Shown here: positions 32,201-41,500 of the stretch, one piece after another
Position numbering within the stretch: the stretch's first letter is position 1
Layout of the letters: each line of letters begins with the position of its first letter
Source: Aphrocallistes beatrix
Taxonomy: Eukaryota > Porifera > Hexactinellida > Sceptrulophora > Aphrocallistidae
Reading direction: 5' to 3'
Assembly: GCA_963281255.1 (NCBI GenBank)
Contig: OY725501.1
Span: forward strand, 3,883,674-3,947,673
Length of the DNA: 64,000 nucleotides
Translations under genes and position numbers: made by a program
Notes under the pieces: model-generated
Databases searched by the model: none
What the model saw: only the letters and a program-made list of their open reading frames with translations
Told to the model about the DNA's origin: nothing

Positions 32201-35200
32201 GTGGTCCTGACTGAACTTCTACCAAATGCTAATTACTGTGTAATAATTCGGGTTGAAAGCAGGATTCAGTGAATTTAGTTCTCCAAATTGTGCACGTACT
32301 CACGAAGCAAGCAAGATTTATACATTATGAAATACCTATATAGTATATACATATGGCAAAAGTAAAACTAACGATTTGAATTTTTAAGATGATGCCGTAG
32401 ATTTTAGATTAGCATCTATCTCTACAATTTTCGATCTGTAGGAGAAAATCTTAAGCGAGGCAATTTTGGACCATATTTTCTTTCTTGCGAGAATGTGGGC
32501 ACACTCATTGTGTGGGGCCTTTTGTATGTATATATTTATATGTTCTCTATTCTAGGCCTGACATGCGTAAATGAATATTGCTACTTAGATACAGATATGG
32601 ATACTTATCCAGATCTACTTTCTTTCTGTCCACAATTTAGCATGTCCTGTAAAGATAATTGTCCTAGCGAATATAATCCTGATCAAAACGACTGTGACAA
32701 TAACGGCATAGGAGATGTATGTGACAATACGTGTGAACCAGAAACAGACAGTATATTCAAGCTCTACTGGGAGTGCACTAAAGGTGGAGAGATGGTTTTG
32801 GTAAACTGTCCTAATGGTACGAACACTGCTAGTCGTATGTGCGAGATTTCCGGGGATTGGAGTATGAATATTGACACCTCTCAATGTGTATCTAATGAAT
32901 ATGGAAGTATTAGTAATGTGACCTCAGTGGAAGGGCTAGAAATTGTGATTCAAGTAAGTACTATGATGCAAACCTTTTCTACTATGCAGTGCTAAATGTG
33001 TAGGACCTCCCTAATGTTATGATAACCAAATGCAATTCAGCATATTAGTAGAGAACAAGAAAGCGACGTATTGTTTCTCTAATATCCCCAAGCGCCCACT
33101 GGATGTCTCTACAGACACACAGTGTCCGCAAGCCGCGCAGCGCAAACAAGCGAAGCGCGCGGTCTATGGTAAACTTGGGGTTTATGTGAAATACGTCTAT
33201 GTTTTCGTTATTGAGATCTATAATTGTCTTATTATGAGATATCATGGATCTCTTTTGGGCTCAATGAGACAATGCCTACGTTCTCTGGTGACTTTAGCCA
33301 TCCCTGAATGTATTTAGACCCACTTAACTCCCCTAAATCCGGGCCTAGATCCTACTCTGATTGTTGCCGGATTAATTCCTGGGACTAGCACATGCGCTCA
33401 GTTTGAAGCAGGAAAGTTTTCCAGGGAGCATTACCACCCCTTACCCCCCACCGGTGGTAGAAATAGGCCAATTGCTTTCTCGAATCATATTTCTTCGATT
33501 TATATGGGCACTTTTGGGCTTATGTCTGGTATATGCGTCTGCGTTTAGTAGATATTAAGTTGGTATTGTTCATTTTTACACAAGAATGTAGTGATTATAT
33601 TCATTATCAGAACTAACTAATTTTGTTGATCTTTTAAAAGAACTGGTCTTATCTATGTAAACTAGAGGTTATGTGAAATATGTCTATGTTTTCGATATTG
33701 GTATCTACAATTGTCTTATTATGAGAAATCATAAATCTCTTTAGGTACTCAGTGATACAATGCCTACGTTCTCTGGTGACATCATCATCATTGTAGACAT
33801 TCTGGAGAGCACAGTTGATGCTACTGCTCAATCGAATCAGAGTGAAGTTATCGTCACTAAGACCATACAAGTTATTGATTTTCTGACCAACTCTTCTCAG
33901 CTGCAACTCTTAAACCAAACACAACAGAGTTCTGGGGTAGTCCAGAAAATATTGGGTTTGCTTGATGGACAAGCACAAGTTCTCGCAGTTAATCGCACCA
34001 TGAATGTACGTCTGAACGAATCCCAAAATGTCTTCTTCGAAACTAGAATAATAAAGCAGGATCAAGTTGGAGATGTGGTATTAACTGCAGATAACATACA
34101 AAGTGATGGGCAACCGCCACCCAGTGTGAGTATACCGGTTCAGAATATCGCAAAGGGGAATGGAAGCATGAGTGTTGCCGTAGTTGTCTTGAGAAATATT
34201 GCAAATTTGATCACATCTTATGCTGGTGAGATTTCATTAGGTACGAGAGGTTTGAAATTGAGTTCTTTCTCAAAGTTTGAGATTATCACTCCAGTTGTAT
34301 CTGTGCAGATATTTTCTAATGGAAAACTCATGACTACCAATTCTAACAATACGCTTGTCACCTTAAATTTACCATTAGAATTATCTCAGATAATAAACTC
34401 AGATAACTTCTATAGACCCACATGTCTTTTCCTCGCTAATGCGACTAGCAACAGTCCACAATGGCGAGACGAAGGAATACGCAAAGTTTCATTGATGGAA
34501 GTATCTGCTGATAATGTATTGACGTGCAATTCTGGTCACTCGACAGCTTTTGTTGTTCTAATCGGAATAAACAGCCTGGAGGATCAAACATTTGTACTAA
34601 ATATCCTCTCTTACTTGGGTTGCTCTGTTTCTATAATCTGTCTAGTGATGAGTATCACAATCTATTTATTATTCGGGCGTAAACTTTTGAAGAAAATCTA
34701 TCACTTTGCTCATTTCCAACTGTCCTTCTCTTTATTGCTGCTCTACCTAGCCTTTCTGTTTGGCGTGGAGCTCGCCTACGTTGACGTATGGTTCTACATT
34801 CCTTGCAAAATGGTGACGGTTCTAATAGAGTATCTCCTGTTAGTCGTGTTCCTATGGATGTTGTTAGAGGGAGTAGTTATCCTTATTATGGTCATATGGC
34901 CTTTCCATGTATTTAACTGGAAGCATTTCTTAACTTTCTTTTGCTTCGCTTGGTTGATACCTCTCCTCTATGTAATTCCTTTTATACCCTTTTTTCACAA
35001 CTTCTACCTTTCCCCGCCTATTTCTAGCAACTTCTCTTTTGGCGCCAATTACTGCTGGCTCCATTCAGATGCAAACACGTACATAATATACTCAGTCACT
35101 GTCCCGATAGCTTTGATCATTCTCGTTAATTTGGTCATAATAGCTATCATAATTTTTCGTTATATTCTTCTCGTTGCGAAACAGAGGAGTTTATCTAAAT

Positions 35201-35724
35201 TCCATCGAGTCCAGAATACTGCGTTACGTCTGTTAAGATTGATTCTTGTGTTATTTCCAGTTTTGGGATTTGGCTGGGCATTTGGGTTATTGGCGGTTTA
35301 CTTCAACCGTGTTGTTTTTGCTTGGATGTTTACGATTTTGTGTAGCTTCCAGGGTTTGAGTATTTTGATATTTGTCCTATTGTTGCGTCGTGATATCCAA
35401 AAGTCCATTGTGGAGAAACTCAATCTCAAGTCACACTTCTATACTTTACAGTTCCGTCTTTCTGAACTCTCTAAACAGATAGGTACTAAAGGTAATGTTG
35501 ATAGCAAGCAAGCTGACATTGACATTCCGAATTCTGAACTTGATTTAGATTCTCCTCCTTCTGTCATCGTAGATGTAAATTGGCGCAGCGAGATGGAAGA
35601 ACTAAAACTGAAGAATAACTTGTCTCAGAAGTTTTTTGACTTGGTTATGTTTTACGAAAGTATGATTCATGAAGAGTTGGGAAGAAAAGTTGGAGAAGGC
35701 AATGTTGAAATGTTTGATGATTGA
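26186..35724 (+). CDS. Gene C: lectin/Ig/HRM adhesion GPCR (complete)
   Basis: Thirteen exons: 26186-26243, 26486-26869, 27759-28058, 28607-28882, 28961-29251, 29410-29673, 29756-30031, 30102-30395, 30574-30837, 31004-31279, 31723-32022, 32556-32953 and 33745-35724. They join in frame to 1786 codons plus TGA. Order is signal peptide, CTLD, nine Ig domains, a TSP3-like and HRM-like module, GAIN, GPS (HST) and 7TM. The start is the ATG of a clear signal peptide. The 7TM part is unlike genes A, D and F: the whole GAIN-7TM is one exon and has the more usual adhesion-GPCR motifs FLWMLLEG and NYCWL. The extracellular cassettes were therefore combined with two different GPCR backbones. Role inferred as cell-surface recognition; ligand unknown. 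Confidence 0.85.
26486..26869 (+). CDS. Gene C C-type lectin exon
   Basis: 128-codon CTLD (SGCDLITSDGKCFSYF, WGGDLASIA, IGLNDIETEG, YRNW). The sugar-binding QPD/EPN position reads YRLDRDC and WND is replaced by WYD. Canonical Ca2+-dependent sugar binding is therefore doubtful. Phase 1-1. Confidence 0.83.
27759..28058 (+). CDS. Gene C Ig exon 1
   Basis: Diverged a-type Ig (LFGRIESGFESL, TLFCITENKNTPSVVWEYVD, RPGNYSCSV). 100 codons, phase 1-1. The 0.9-kb intron before it has no recognised content. Confidence 0.82.
28607..28882 (+). CDS. Gene C Ig exon 2, type c
   Basis: Cysteine-free cassette almost identical to gene A copies, except a new start (ADPVITLNNGTPQSF) and DNSDG for DNWDG. The neighbouring introns show no such match. 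Phase 1-1. Confidence 0.85.
28961..29251 (+). CDS. Gene C Ig exon 3, diverged type a
   Basis: DHFFGKLDSSTYQELPDDSI, then TLYCIAHEVS, LWSYIDIDG and LGYYSCALPH. 97 codons, phase 1-1. Clearly older than the gene A a exons. Confidence 0.82.
29410..29673 (+). CDS. Gene C Ig exon 4, diverged type b
   Basis: YTYTVGIDDADRTLFCQSS, IKWRRVPDNE and NHMQCIDIE. 88 codons, phase 1-1. It has no in-frame ATG long enough for ORF searching; found by its border and domain pattern. Confidence 0.8.
29756..30031 (+). CDS. Gene C Ig exon 5, type c
   Basis: Cysteine-free cassette (LNHGSIQSF, TVLAHNVV, TQRGVYKFYVDNWDG). The acceptor tract is weak in pyrimidines. 92 codons, phase 1-1. Confidence 0.83.
30102..30395 (+). 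CDS. Gene C Ig exon 6, type a
   Basis: DHPFGRFNGINYTILPTNHI, TLYCITENSTPWSYVD and DNPGYYSCLV. 98 codons, phase 1-1. Confidence 0.83.
30574..30837 (+). CDS. Gene C Ig exon 7, type b
   Basis: FNTSDKRIHRTYTITIDREE, LFCNSS, EIKWRV and NIQC. 88 codons, phase 1-1. Core nearly identical to gene A b exons. Confidence 0.83.
31004..31279 (+). CDS. Gene C Ig exon 8, type c
   Basis: Cysteine-free cassette (GPPMVTLNNRSNQSF, DSSSVESNTLSF, TQRGVYKF). 92 codons, phase 1-1. Confidence 0.83.
31723..32022 (+). CDS. Gene C Ig exon 9, lectin-linked a type
   Basis: VIPFQVKINESFI with TLCCIAENRNTPQVKWSYVD and DNPGYYSCEV. One extra Cys replaces the usual Tyr. 100 codons, phase 1-1. Confidence 0.82.
32556..32953 (+). 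CDS. Gene C TSP3-like repeat and HRM-like module
   Basis: A Cys- and Asp-rich segment (KDNCPSEYNPDQNDCDNNG, GDVCD) matches the thrombospondin type 3 Ca2+-binding pattern. It is followed by an HRM-like hormone-receptor domain (YWECTKGGEMVLVNCPNG, CEISGDWS, DTSQC). Phase 1 in, 0 out. Confidence 0.8.
33110..33160 (+). repeat. R1 repeat fragment
   Basis: acacagtgtccgcaagccgc and cgaagcgcgc match the end of R1 copies at 185-230 and 18530-18575. Confidence 0.5.
33161..33313 (+). repeat. Duplicated intron end and exon start in gene C
   Basis: Repeats 33648-33785, which spans the acceptor and first codons of the GAIN-7TM exon. In this upstream copy the acceptor ttag is lost (ttgggctcaa), so it should not splice. 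Confidence 0.75.
33745..35724 (+). CDS. Gene C GAIN-GPS-7TM exon
   Basis: A single 1980-nt exon: GAIN region, two-cysteine GPS (TCLFLANATSNSPQW, then LTCNSGHSTAFVVL, cleavage motif HST), and seven helices with FLWMLLEGVVILI (TM3), NYCWLHSDA (loop 2) and FPVLGFGWAFGLLAVYF (TM6). A tail of about 100 residues follows. Phase 0 entry after ttag. Confidence 0.9.
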   Translation, partial: VLSDTMPTFSGDIIIIVDILESTVDATAQSNQSEVIVTKTIQVIDFLTNSSQLQLLNQTQQSSGVVQKILGLLDGQAQVLAVNRTMNVRLNESQNVFFETRIIKQDQVGDVVLTADNIQSDGQPPPSVSIPVQNIAKGNGSMSVAVVVLRNIANLITSYAGEISLGTRGLKLSSFSKFEIITPVVSVQIFSNGKLMTTNSNNTLVTLNLPLELSQIINSDNFYRPTCLFLANATSNSPQWRDEGIRKVSLMEVSADNVLTCNSGHSTAFVVLIGINSLEDQTFVLNILSYLGCSVSIICLVMSITIYLLFGRKLLKKIYHFAHFQLSFSLLLLYLAFLFGVELAYVDVWFYIPCKMVTVLIEYLLLVVFLWMLLEGVVILIMVIWPFHVFNWKHFLTFFCFAWLIPLLYVIPFIPFFHNFYLSPPISSNFSFGANYCWLHSDANTYIIYSVTVPIALIILVNLVIIAIIIFRYILLVAKQRSLSKFHRVQNTALRLLRLILVLFPVLGFGWAFGLLAVYFNRVVFAWMFTILCSFQGLSILIFVLLLRRDIQKSIVEKLNLKSHFYTLQFRLSELSKQIGTKGNVDSKQADIDIPNSELDLDSPPSVIVDVNWRSEMEELKLKNNLSQKFFDLVMFYESMIHEELGRKVGEGNVEMFDD

Positions 35725-35771
35725 CAATATCTTAAGTAGCAGAAATGAACGAATTCCTTATTTATCTATTT

Positions 35772-35777
35772 AATAAA
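35772..35777 (+). terminator. Possible poly(A) signal of gene C
   Basis: AATAAA about 50 bases after the stop codon, the only canonical signal close to it. Confidence 0.45.
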
Positions 35778-36383
35778 CTTTTCCCTTAGATACTAAGTAG
35801 ATAATTTTTGTGATTTTTAAAAATATATTAATCTGCCTAGTTTTCGCAAGTTATTGCCTTTGGGAGAACCAACATGAATTTTTGAGTTTGTTGCCCACTA
35901 AATTATTAGTGCAACTCACATTATCTTAAAATTTCCTTTTAGATATAGTAGTGCCTAGAAGTGGATGTGATCTGATCACAGAGAGAGGAGTATGTTTCAG
36001 TTATTTCACGAACAGTCCATCTAATTGGAATTGGACAACAGCTCGTAGTAGATGTGCTGTTTGGGGAGGTGACCTAGCTACTATCACCTATAGCAATGAA
36101 GATGTATTGTTAGATTCAATAGTGAGTGTTCCTCCACATCCAATTTGGATTGGGTTTAATAATATTGAAACAGAAAGGGATTGGAAGTGGGCTGATGGTG
36201 CTAATAGTAATTATACTAATTGGAATGCTAATAGGCCTGATAATCATCTTGGTAATCAAGATTGTACTGAGAAATATTTTATAAACTGGCCTAAATGGGA
36301 GGATGACTTATATTAAAATTTGAGAAATTACTTCTGCTGTACTAAATGTAAATTTTAAGATGTATATTATACTACTATATATA

Positions 36384-36536
36384 CAGTTGACTCCGCTTAA
36401 TAGGGTCACTGGTTAATATGGAAATAACTCTCACACATATAGAAGCTAATACAAATACATTCGGTTAATAGGGTTCTCCGCTTAAGCGAGGCAAAATGTC
36501 CTCTGACGATATGACCCTATTTAGCGGAGTCGACTG
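36384..36536. mobile_element. Tigger/pogo-like MITE
   Basis: 153 bp with inverted ends (cagttgactccgcttaatag and ctatttagcggagtcgactg) flanked by TA on both sides. This fits the pogo/Tigger style of Tc1-mariner elements. Confidence 0.75.
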
Positions 36537-37324
36537 TATCAATCATTTTGATAAAATACTATCTCTTGAATTATACAAATTAAATAATAATATACATTTT
36601 AAATTAACAATCAAAAATGGTTTTAAAAGTGAGAATTGTTTGATGTTTAATTGAATTTTAGTGATCTCGTTTTAAATAAAAATAAATGAATCATTCATTA
36701 CTGCTAACAATGCAAGCATCTATCAAGACGCTACTCTCTATTGCATCACAGAGAACAGGAACACTCCACAAGTGAATTGGAGTTATGTAGATCTAGATGG
36801 GAACAGATCAGTTCTTAGTAGTTCAACTGATGTGTCACTACAGGAGTTAGTGTTCTGACTGTAACCACTGATAATCCAGGCTACTACTCTTGTGAAGTCA
36901 CTCAACAAGGAGGAGAGGATAAGATCTATGGAATCTGGTAGCATAATCCTTCACTGTTAACAGGTACTGAATCATTAGAATATTCATAGGAACAGGACCA
37001 GTGGTTGGAGCCTCAGCCTCCTCCCCTTTGATTCTGAGATATCCTGAGACATAATGCAAAAAATTGAGGAAATTCTTTATAAATCACCTCAATCTAATGT
37101 TGAAACTCTTTTTTTCATAAAAATTAGCTAACTTTCATGTACTAGTATAAGTACATACTTCAATGTACCAAACTTGTTTTTCAAACTGACTACTTTTACT
37201 TTTGTCTAATAATTGGATCTTTTCTATCATTATGTGTAGTAAGAGTGCTAATGTATAACCAAATAATATGACCAAGACCAGGGATGCCAACTTTGGGAAA
37301 CATTAACCTATTGATGAGGTAGCA

Positions 37325-37470
37325 AAATACGATGGAGAGAATGATGATGAAAAGAGTAAAGAGAAGGATGTGTGTTGTTGATACAACTCCCAACGTGATT
37401 GCTACTTCAGGAGTAAACTGGAAGTTTGAGGATAGTAGGGGTAGTTCAGTTGAAGTAGAAATTATCATTT
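37325..37470 (-). pseudogene. Receptor TM exon fragment in reverse orientation
   Basis: On the minus strand reads STELPLLSSNFQFTPEV, then a TM helix ending FIIILSIVFCYL. It matches the TM part of the gene B and E last exons but is isolated from FN3 and tail. The same fragment is at 57600-57745 on the plus strand. Confidence 0.7.
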
Positions 37471-38420
37471 TTGGTACTGGATTTAGAGGGAAGTCCGACA
37501 ATTCGTAACATACAAATCGCAACAACGACGATTCGTACCTACTTGTAAATTATCTAGGAAATAAATGCATTAATGATATATTGGGAACAGGAACACTCCA
37601 CAAGTGAATTGGAGCAATGCAAATCTAGATGGAGCAGATCAGTTCTCAGTAGCACAACTAATGCCACTTTTCAGGAGTCAGTGCTATGACTGTAACTACT
37701 AATAAGCCAGGCTACTACTCGTGTGAAGTCACTCGTGATAATGGAGTCAGTGGATATAGTATGGTGTTCTGATGCAAGACCCTTTGTCATTGACAAACAT
37801 TATTCAAATATATAGAGTTGAATGCATTTATATGGTGAGCCACAATAAATCCCATGAACGCAGTACAAAATTCTGATCTGAAGCTTCTTGAAAGCCTGTA
37901 AGAAGTCCCAGAAAAAGGAAATAGAGTTGATAATGAGAATGACATTCAGGGCTTGTAAGCACATGTTAATCCAGCAATTCCTGAATGTAGCAACTATTGA
38001 AAATGTCAACAAACCCGAATTCAATCTATTTCAGACCAATCTTGTATGCACAAATTCCGGAAATGAAAAGAGCATCCAACGAGAGCTTAGTTGAGACATA
38101 AATTTGTCTGTCTTTTTGGAATAAAATTTCTGATTTGCTCCTAATTATAACCTCAGATATATTTTTAGAATATTGACTGTAGTTTTTATCAATAAATTAA
38201 ATTAAATTAAATTGTGTTCTCTACACTTTTACACAATAGCTTGACAGAATACAATATTGTGACTGGAAGAGTAATTATAAACCTTACTCAGTCTTATATT
38301 ATAGTAAATTGATTGAAAATCCTTCCTTCTCTCACTGTTCCCATAAATTAAGGAAAGAAAGTATAATATTCTGATACTTTACATTAAGTAGGTATACATT
38401 AGTACTATACTGCAGTGTTT

Positions 38421-38430
38421 TGATATATAA
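38421..38430 (+). promoter_or_regulatory. Possible TATA-like box of gene D
   Basis: tgatatataa about 33-42 bases before the ATG. Also present before gene E (about 56594-56603, minus strand) because the segment is duplicated. Transcription start not known. Confidence 0.3.
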
Positions 38431-38462
38431 CATACTTGTAGCTTATACTAATCCTAAAAAAA

Positions 38463-38523
38463 ATGGATCTGATATTGAATGTATTAGTAATATTTTCTCT
38501 AACTACTACGGCATTTACTCAAG
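38463..38523 (+). CDS. Gene D signal peptide exon
   Basis: MDLILNVLVIFSLTTTAFTQ, a clear signal peptide, ending in phase 1. Encodes the same peptide as the first exon of gene E (56565-56505). Confidence 0.87.
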
Positions 38524-41500
38524 GTATATTGAATATTTCATGTTCTACACACTTCACTATAGTTGAGTATACATAGTTGTAAAGTAATAATGAATGAACT
38601 GTTCTATTTTAGTTCCTAGCAGTGGATGCGATCTGATTACGAATGAAAACAAGTGTTTCAGTTACTTCACAAATTCTGGAATCAATTGGACAGATGCTAG
38701 AGTTAATTGTCAGTCATGGGGAGGAGATCTAGCTAGCATAGCTAATGCTGGTGAAAATGTAGCAGTGGATTCCATTAGAAATTCTAGCGCATCTGGATTT
38801 TGTTGGATTGGACTTAATGACATTGGAACAGAAGGAACATTTGTGTGGAGTGATGGCAGCAACAGCTCTTATAGGAACTGGAATAGCATTCAACCAGATA
38901 ATTCAGGGAATGAAGACTGTACTAATTTAGGACCAATTACCTGGAATGATCTACGTTGCAGTTATCTTCTCCCTTGTTATTATTGCAGTTTATTAATTGG
39001 TGAGTGAACGGGAACTAGCAAAACCCAGTAACATTGCTAGGTCCAGGCATAGCATTCTATACATAAGGCAATGGCAGTCACTTTTTTTTTTGACCAGGGA
39101 TTGCTTAGTATATTCAAATTTACATTCATCCTTTATACGTTATATATGATTAATTAAGCATTTTTAGTGACCCCACTCACAAATATGACCATTAATTGTC
39201 AAGACACATTTGATCTTTGTAATTATTTTTATTCCGGAGAAAACAAATATAACATAATATAAATATCAAGCTCATATATACAAAATAAACATTAGATTTC
39301 GAGAAGTACTAATGAGATGGACTTCTACTTCTTGATGGCAGACTATGGCTTGACTTAGTTTGAGACAGACTTGACTTAGCTTGAGACAGACTTGACTTAG
39401 CTTGAAAGACAGACTTGACTTAGCTTGAGAAACAGACTTGACTTAGCTTGAAAGACAGACTTGACTTAGCTTGAGAAACAGACTTGACTTAGCTTGAAAG
39501 ACAGACTTGACTTAGCTTGAAAGACAGACTTGACTTAGCTTGAGAGACAGACTTGACTTAGCTTGAAAGACAGACTTGACTTAGCTTGAGAAACAGACTT
39601 GACTTAGCTTGAGAGACAGACTTGACTTAGCTTGAGAGACAGACTTGACTTAGCTTGAAAAACAGACTTGACTTAGCTTGAGAGACAGACTTGACTTAGC
39701 TTGAGAGACAGACTTGACTTAGCTTGAGAGACAGACTTGACTTAGCTTGAGAGACAGACTTGACTTAACTTGAGAGACAGACTTGACTTAGCTTGAAAGA
39801 CAGACTTGACTTAGCTTGAGAGACAGACTTGACTTAGCTTGAGAGACAGACTTGACTTAGCTTGAAAGACAGACTTGACTTAGCTTGAGAGACAGACTTG
39901 ACTTAGCTTGAGAGACAGACTTGACTTAGCTTGAGAGACAGACTTGACTTAGCTTGAGAGACAGACTTGACTTAGCTTGAAAAACAGACTTGACTTAGCT
40001 TGAGAGACAGACTTGACTTAGCTTGAGAGACAGACTTGACTTAGCTTGAGAGACAGACTTGACTTAGCTTGAAAGACAGACTTGACTTAGCTTGAGAAAC
40101 AGACTTGACTTAGCTTGAAAGACAGACTTGACTTAGCTTGAGAGACAGACTTGACTTAGCTTGAGAGACAGACTTGACTTAGCTTGAAAGACAGACTTGA
40201 CTTAGCTTGAGGATAGACTTAACTTAGCTTGAGACAGACTTGACTTAGCTTGAGAGACAGACTTGACTTAGCTTGAGACAGACTTGACTTAGCTTGAGGA
40301 TAGACTTAACTTAGCTTGAGACAGACTTGACATAGTTTGAGAGACAGACTTGACCTGAGACGTCATAAGGGAACAATGTACTTCTACGAGTAATAAGGAA
40401 CAATCACACGCTCTGGCCTTCCAATAGGCTATAGTTACACATTTCGGACCTTTACAGCATGATGAAGTTGACTAAATAAACAAATAATATTATTAAATTA
40501 TGTAGTTCTTAAATTTAGCAAGTTTAGTTTACTATTATCATTTTCTCAATACTACGGTAGTGCATTATATAGAGGTCTTAACTTTATTAGATAATGAACA
40601 GCTGAATACAGTGAAAAAAGCTTTGGAAGAATGTCAAACCGTGACGTACTGCATGTGCAAAATGCCTCAAAGTATACAATGTTCTAATTCCAGAGTAGTA
40701 CATGCCAAATGAATAAGAATAGTATGGGAAGAGCCAGAATAAAGTTTTTAAATTTCTGCTAAAAGGGTGCAGATACATCGTCGTTAAAATGACTATTCTT
40801 CTCTACCCAATTCACATTGAACATTCTCCAAACATCATTGATGAATTTCAAGAACTCAACAGTTTGGTTCTCACAATGTTTTTTCCATGTTATAAGCTTA
40901 CTGTTCGATATAAGTTGACTCATGGGAAACCTTAAGGGCCAAATTAATATTTTTCCTTTCCAAGCTGATAGCCAGCAAGCTTTCGTTGTTAATTTGGGGC
41001 ACTTCTAAATAAATTGCATTTATTCAAATTAAATAAGGTTCTTATACACATGGTTTTGGAGTAACGAGGATTGCATTCACTAAATTGGGGGAAGGTAAAC
41101 ACTATTTTTTCAAATTCAGTCTATTGTTTCTAACAAACTTGAGTATATGCATGATTCTAGAATAATTACATTACTTAAGTCTTAAGAAACTACTCTCCTT
41201 TGGAATCTTGTGTTTGTTGTTTTAGTAGTCATCACTCGATATCATGGCTCGATATCATTTTCACGAAGAGCAGCATCTTTTGGTAAATAAAAAAAACTTC
41301 ATGGAGTGTTCTACTCCTCTGTAATTGGAAGTAAAGCCAGGCGCGACACAAGACATCTCGTCCAAATATTGACTCATGCAATTAGTGTTGTCAAATGAGG
41401 CATTACAAATGAGTAATAGAAATGATATACAATAAAACAATACGTAAGTGTAATACACTAGTGTTGTATGCGAAGTAAATATAAATATTGTGGTTACATA

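Larger units (their letters stand above)
35943..38110 (+). pseudogene. Decayed gene-B-like lectin/Ig receptor copy
   Basis: Successive broken pieces: a CTLD exon (35943-36346) with an in-frame TAA near its end and a lost donor; an Ig exon (about 36663-36960) with TAA replacing a Gln codon and a 2-bp insertion; a second Ig fragment (about 37586-37790); and a decayed TM-receptor tail and 3' region (about 37900-38100), matching gene B 24297-24530. 37065-37265 resembles the gene A 3' flank, so the region is a patchwork. None of the pieces can code. Confidence 0.8.
37195..38523 (+). repeat. Left arm of inverted repeat with right arm 56505-57871
   Basis: Reverse complement of 56505-57871 with very few differences and one extra block of about 40-50 bp in the right arm near 56700-56750. 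Contains decayed receptor pieces, the presumed promoter and the signal-peptide exon of gene D. Confidence 0.85.

Noticed and set aside
39349-40354. CRISPR-like regular repeat array.
   Set aside because: Units are contiguous, with no unique spacers, and the host is a eukaryote. It is a minisatellite.
40587-41458. Short minus-strand ORFs inside the 2618-bp element as a transposase.
   Set aside because: 63 and 65 codons, hydrophobic or featureless, with no catalytic motif visible.
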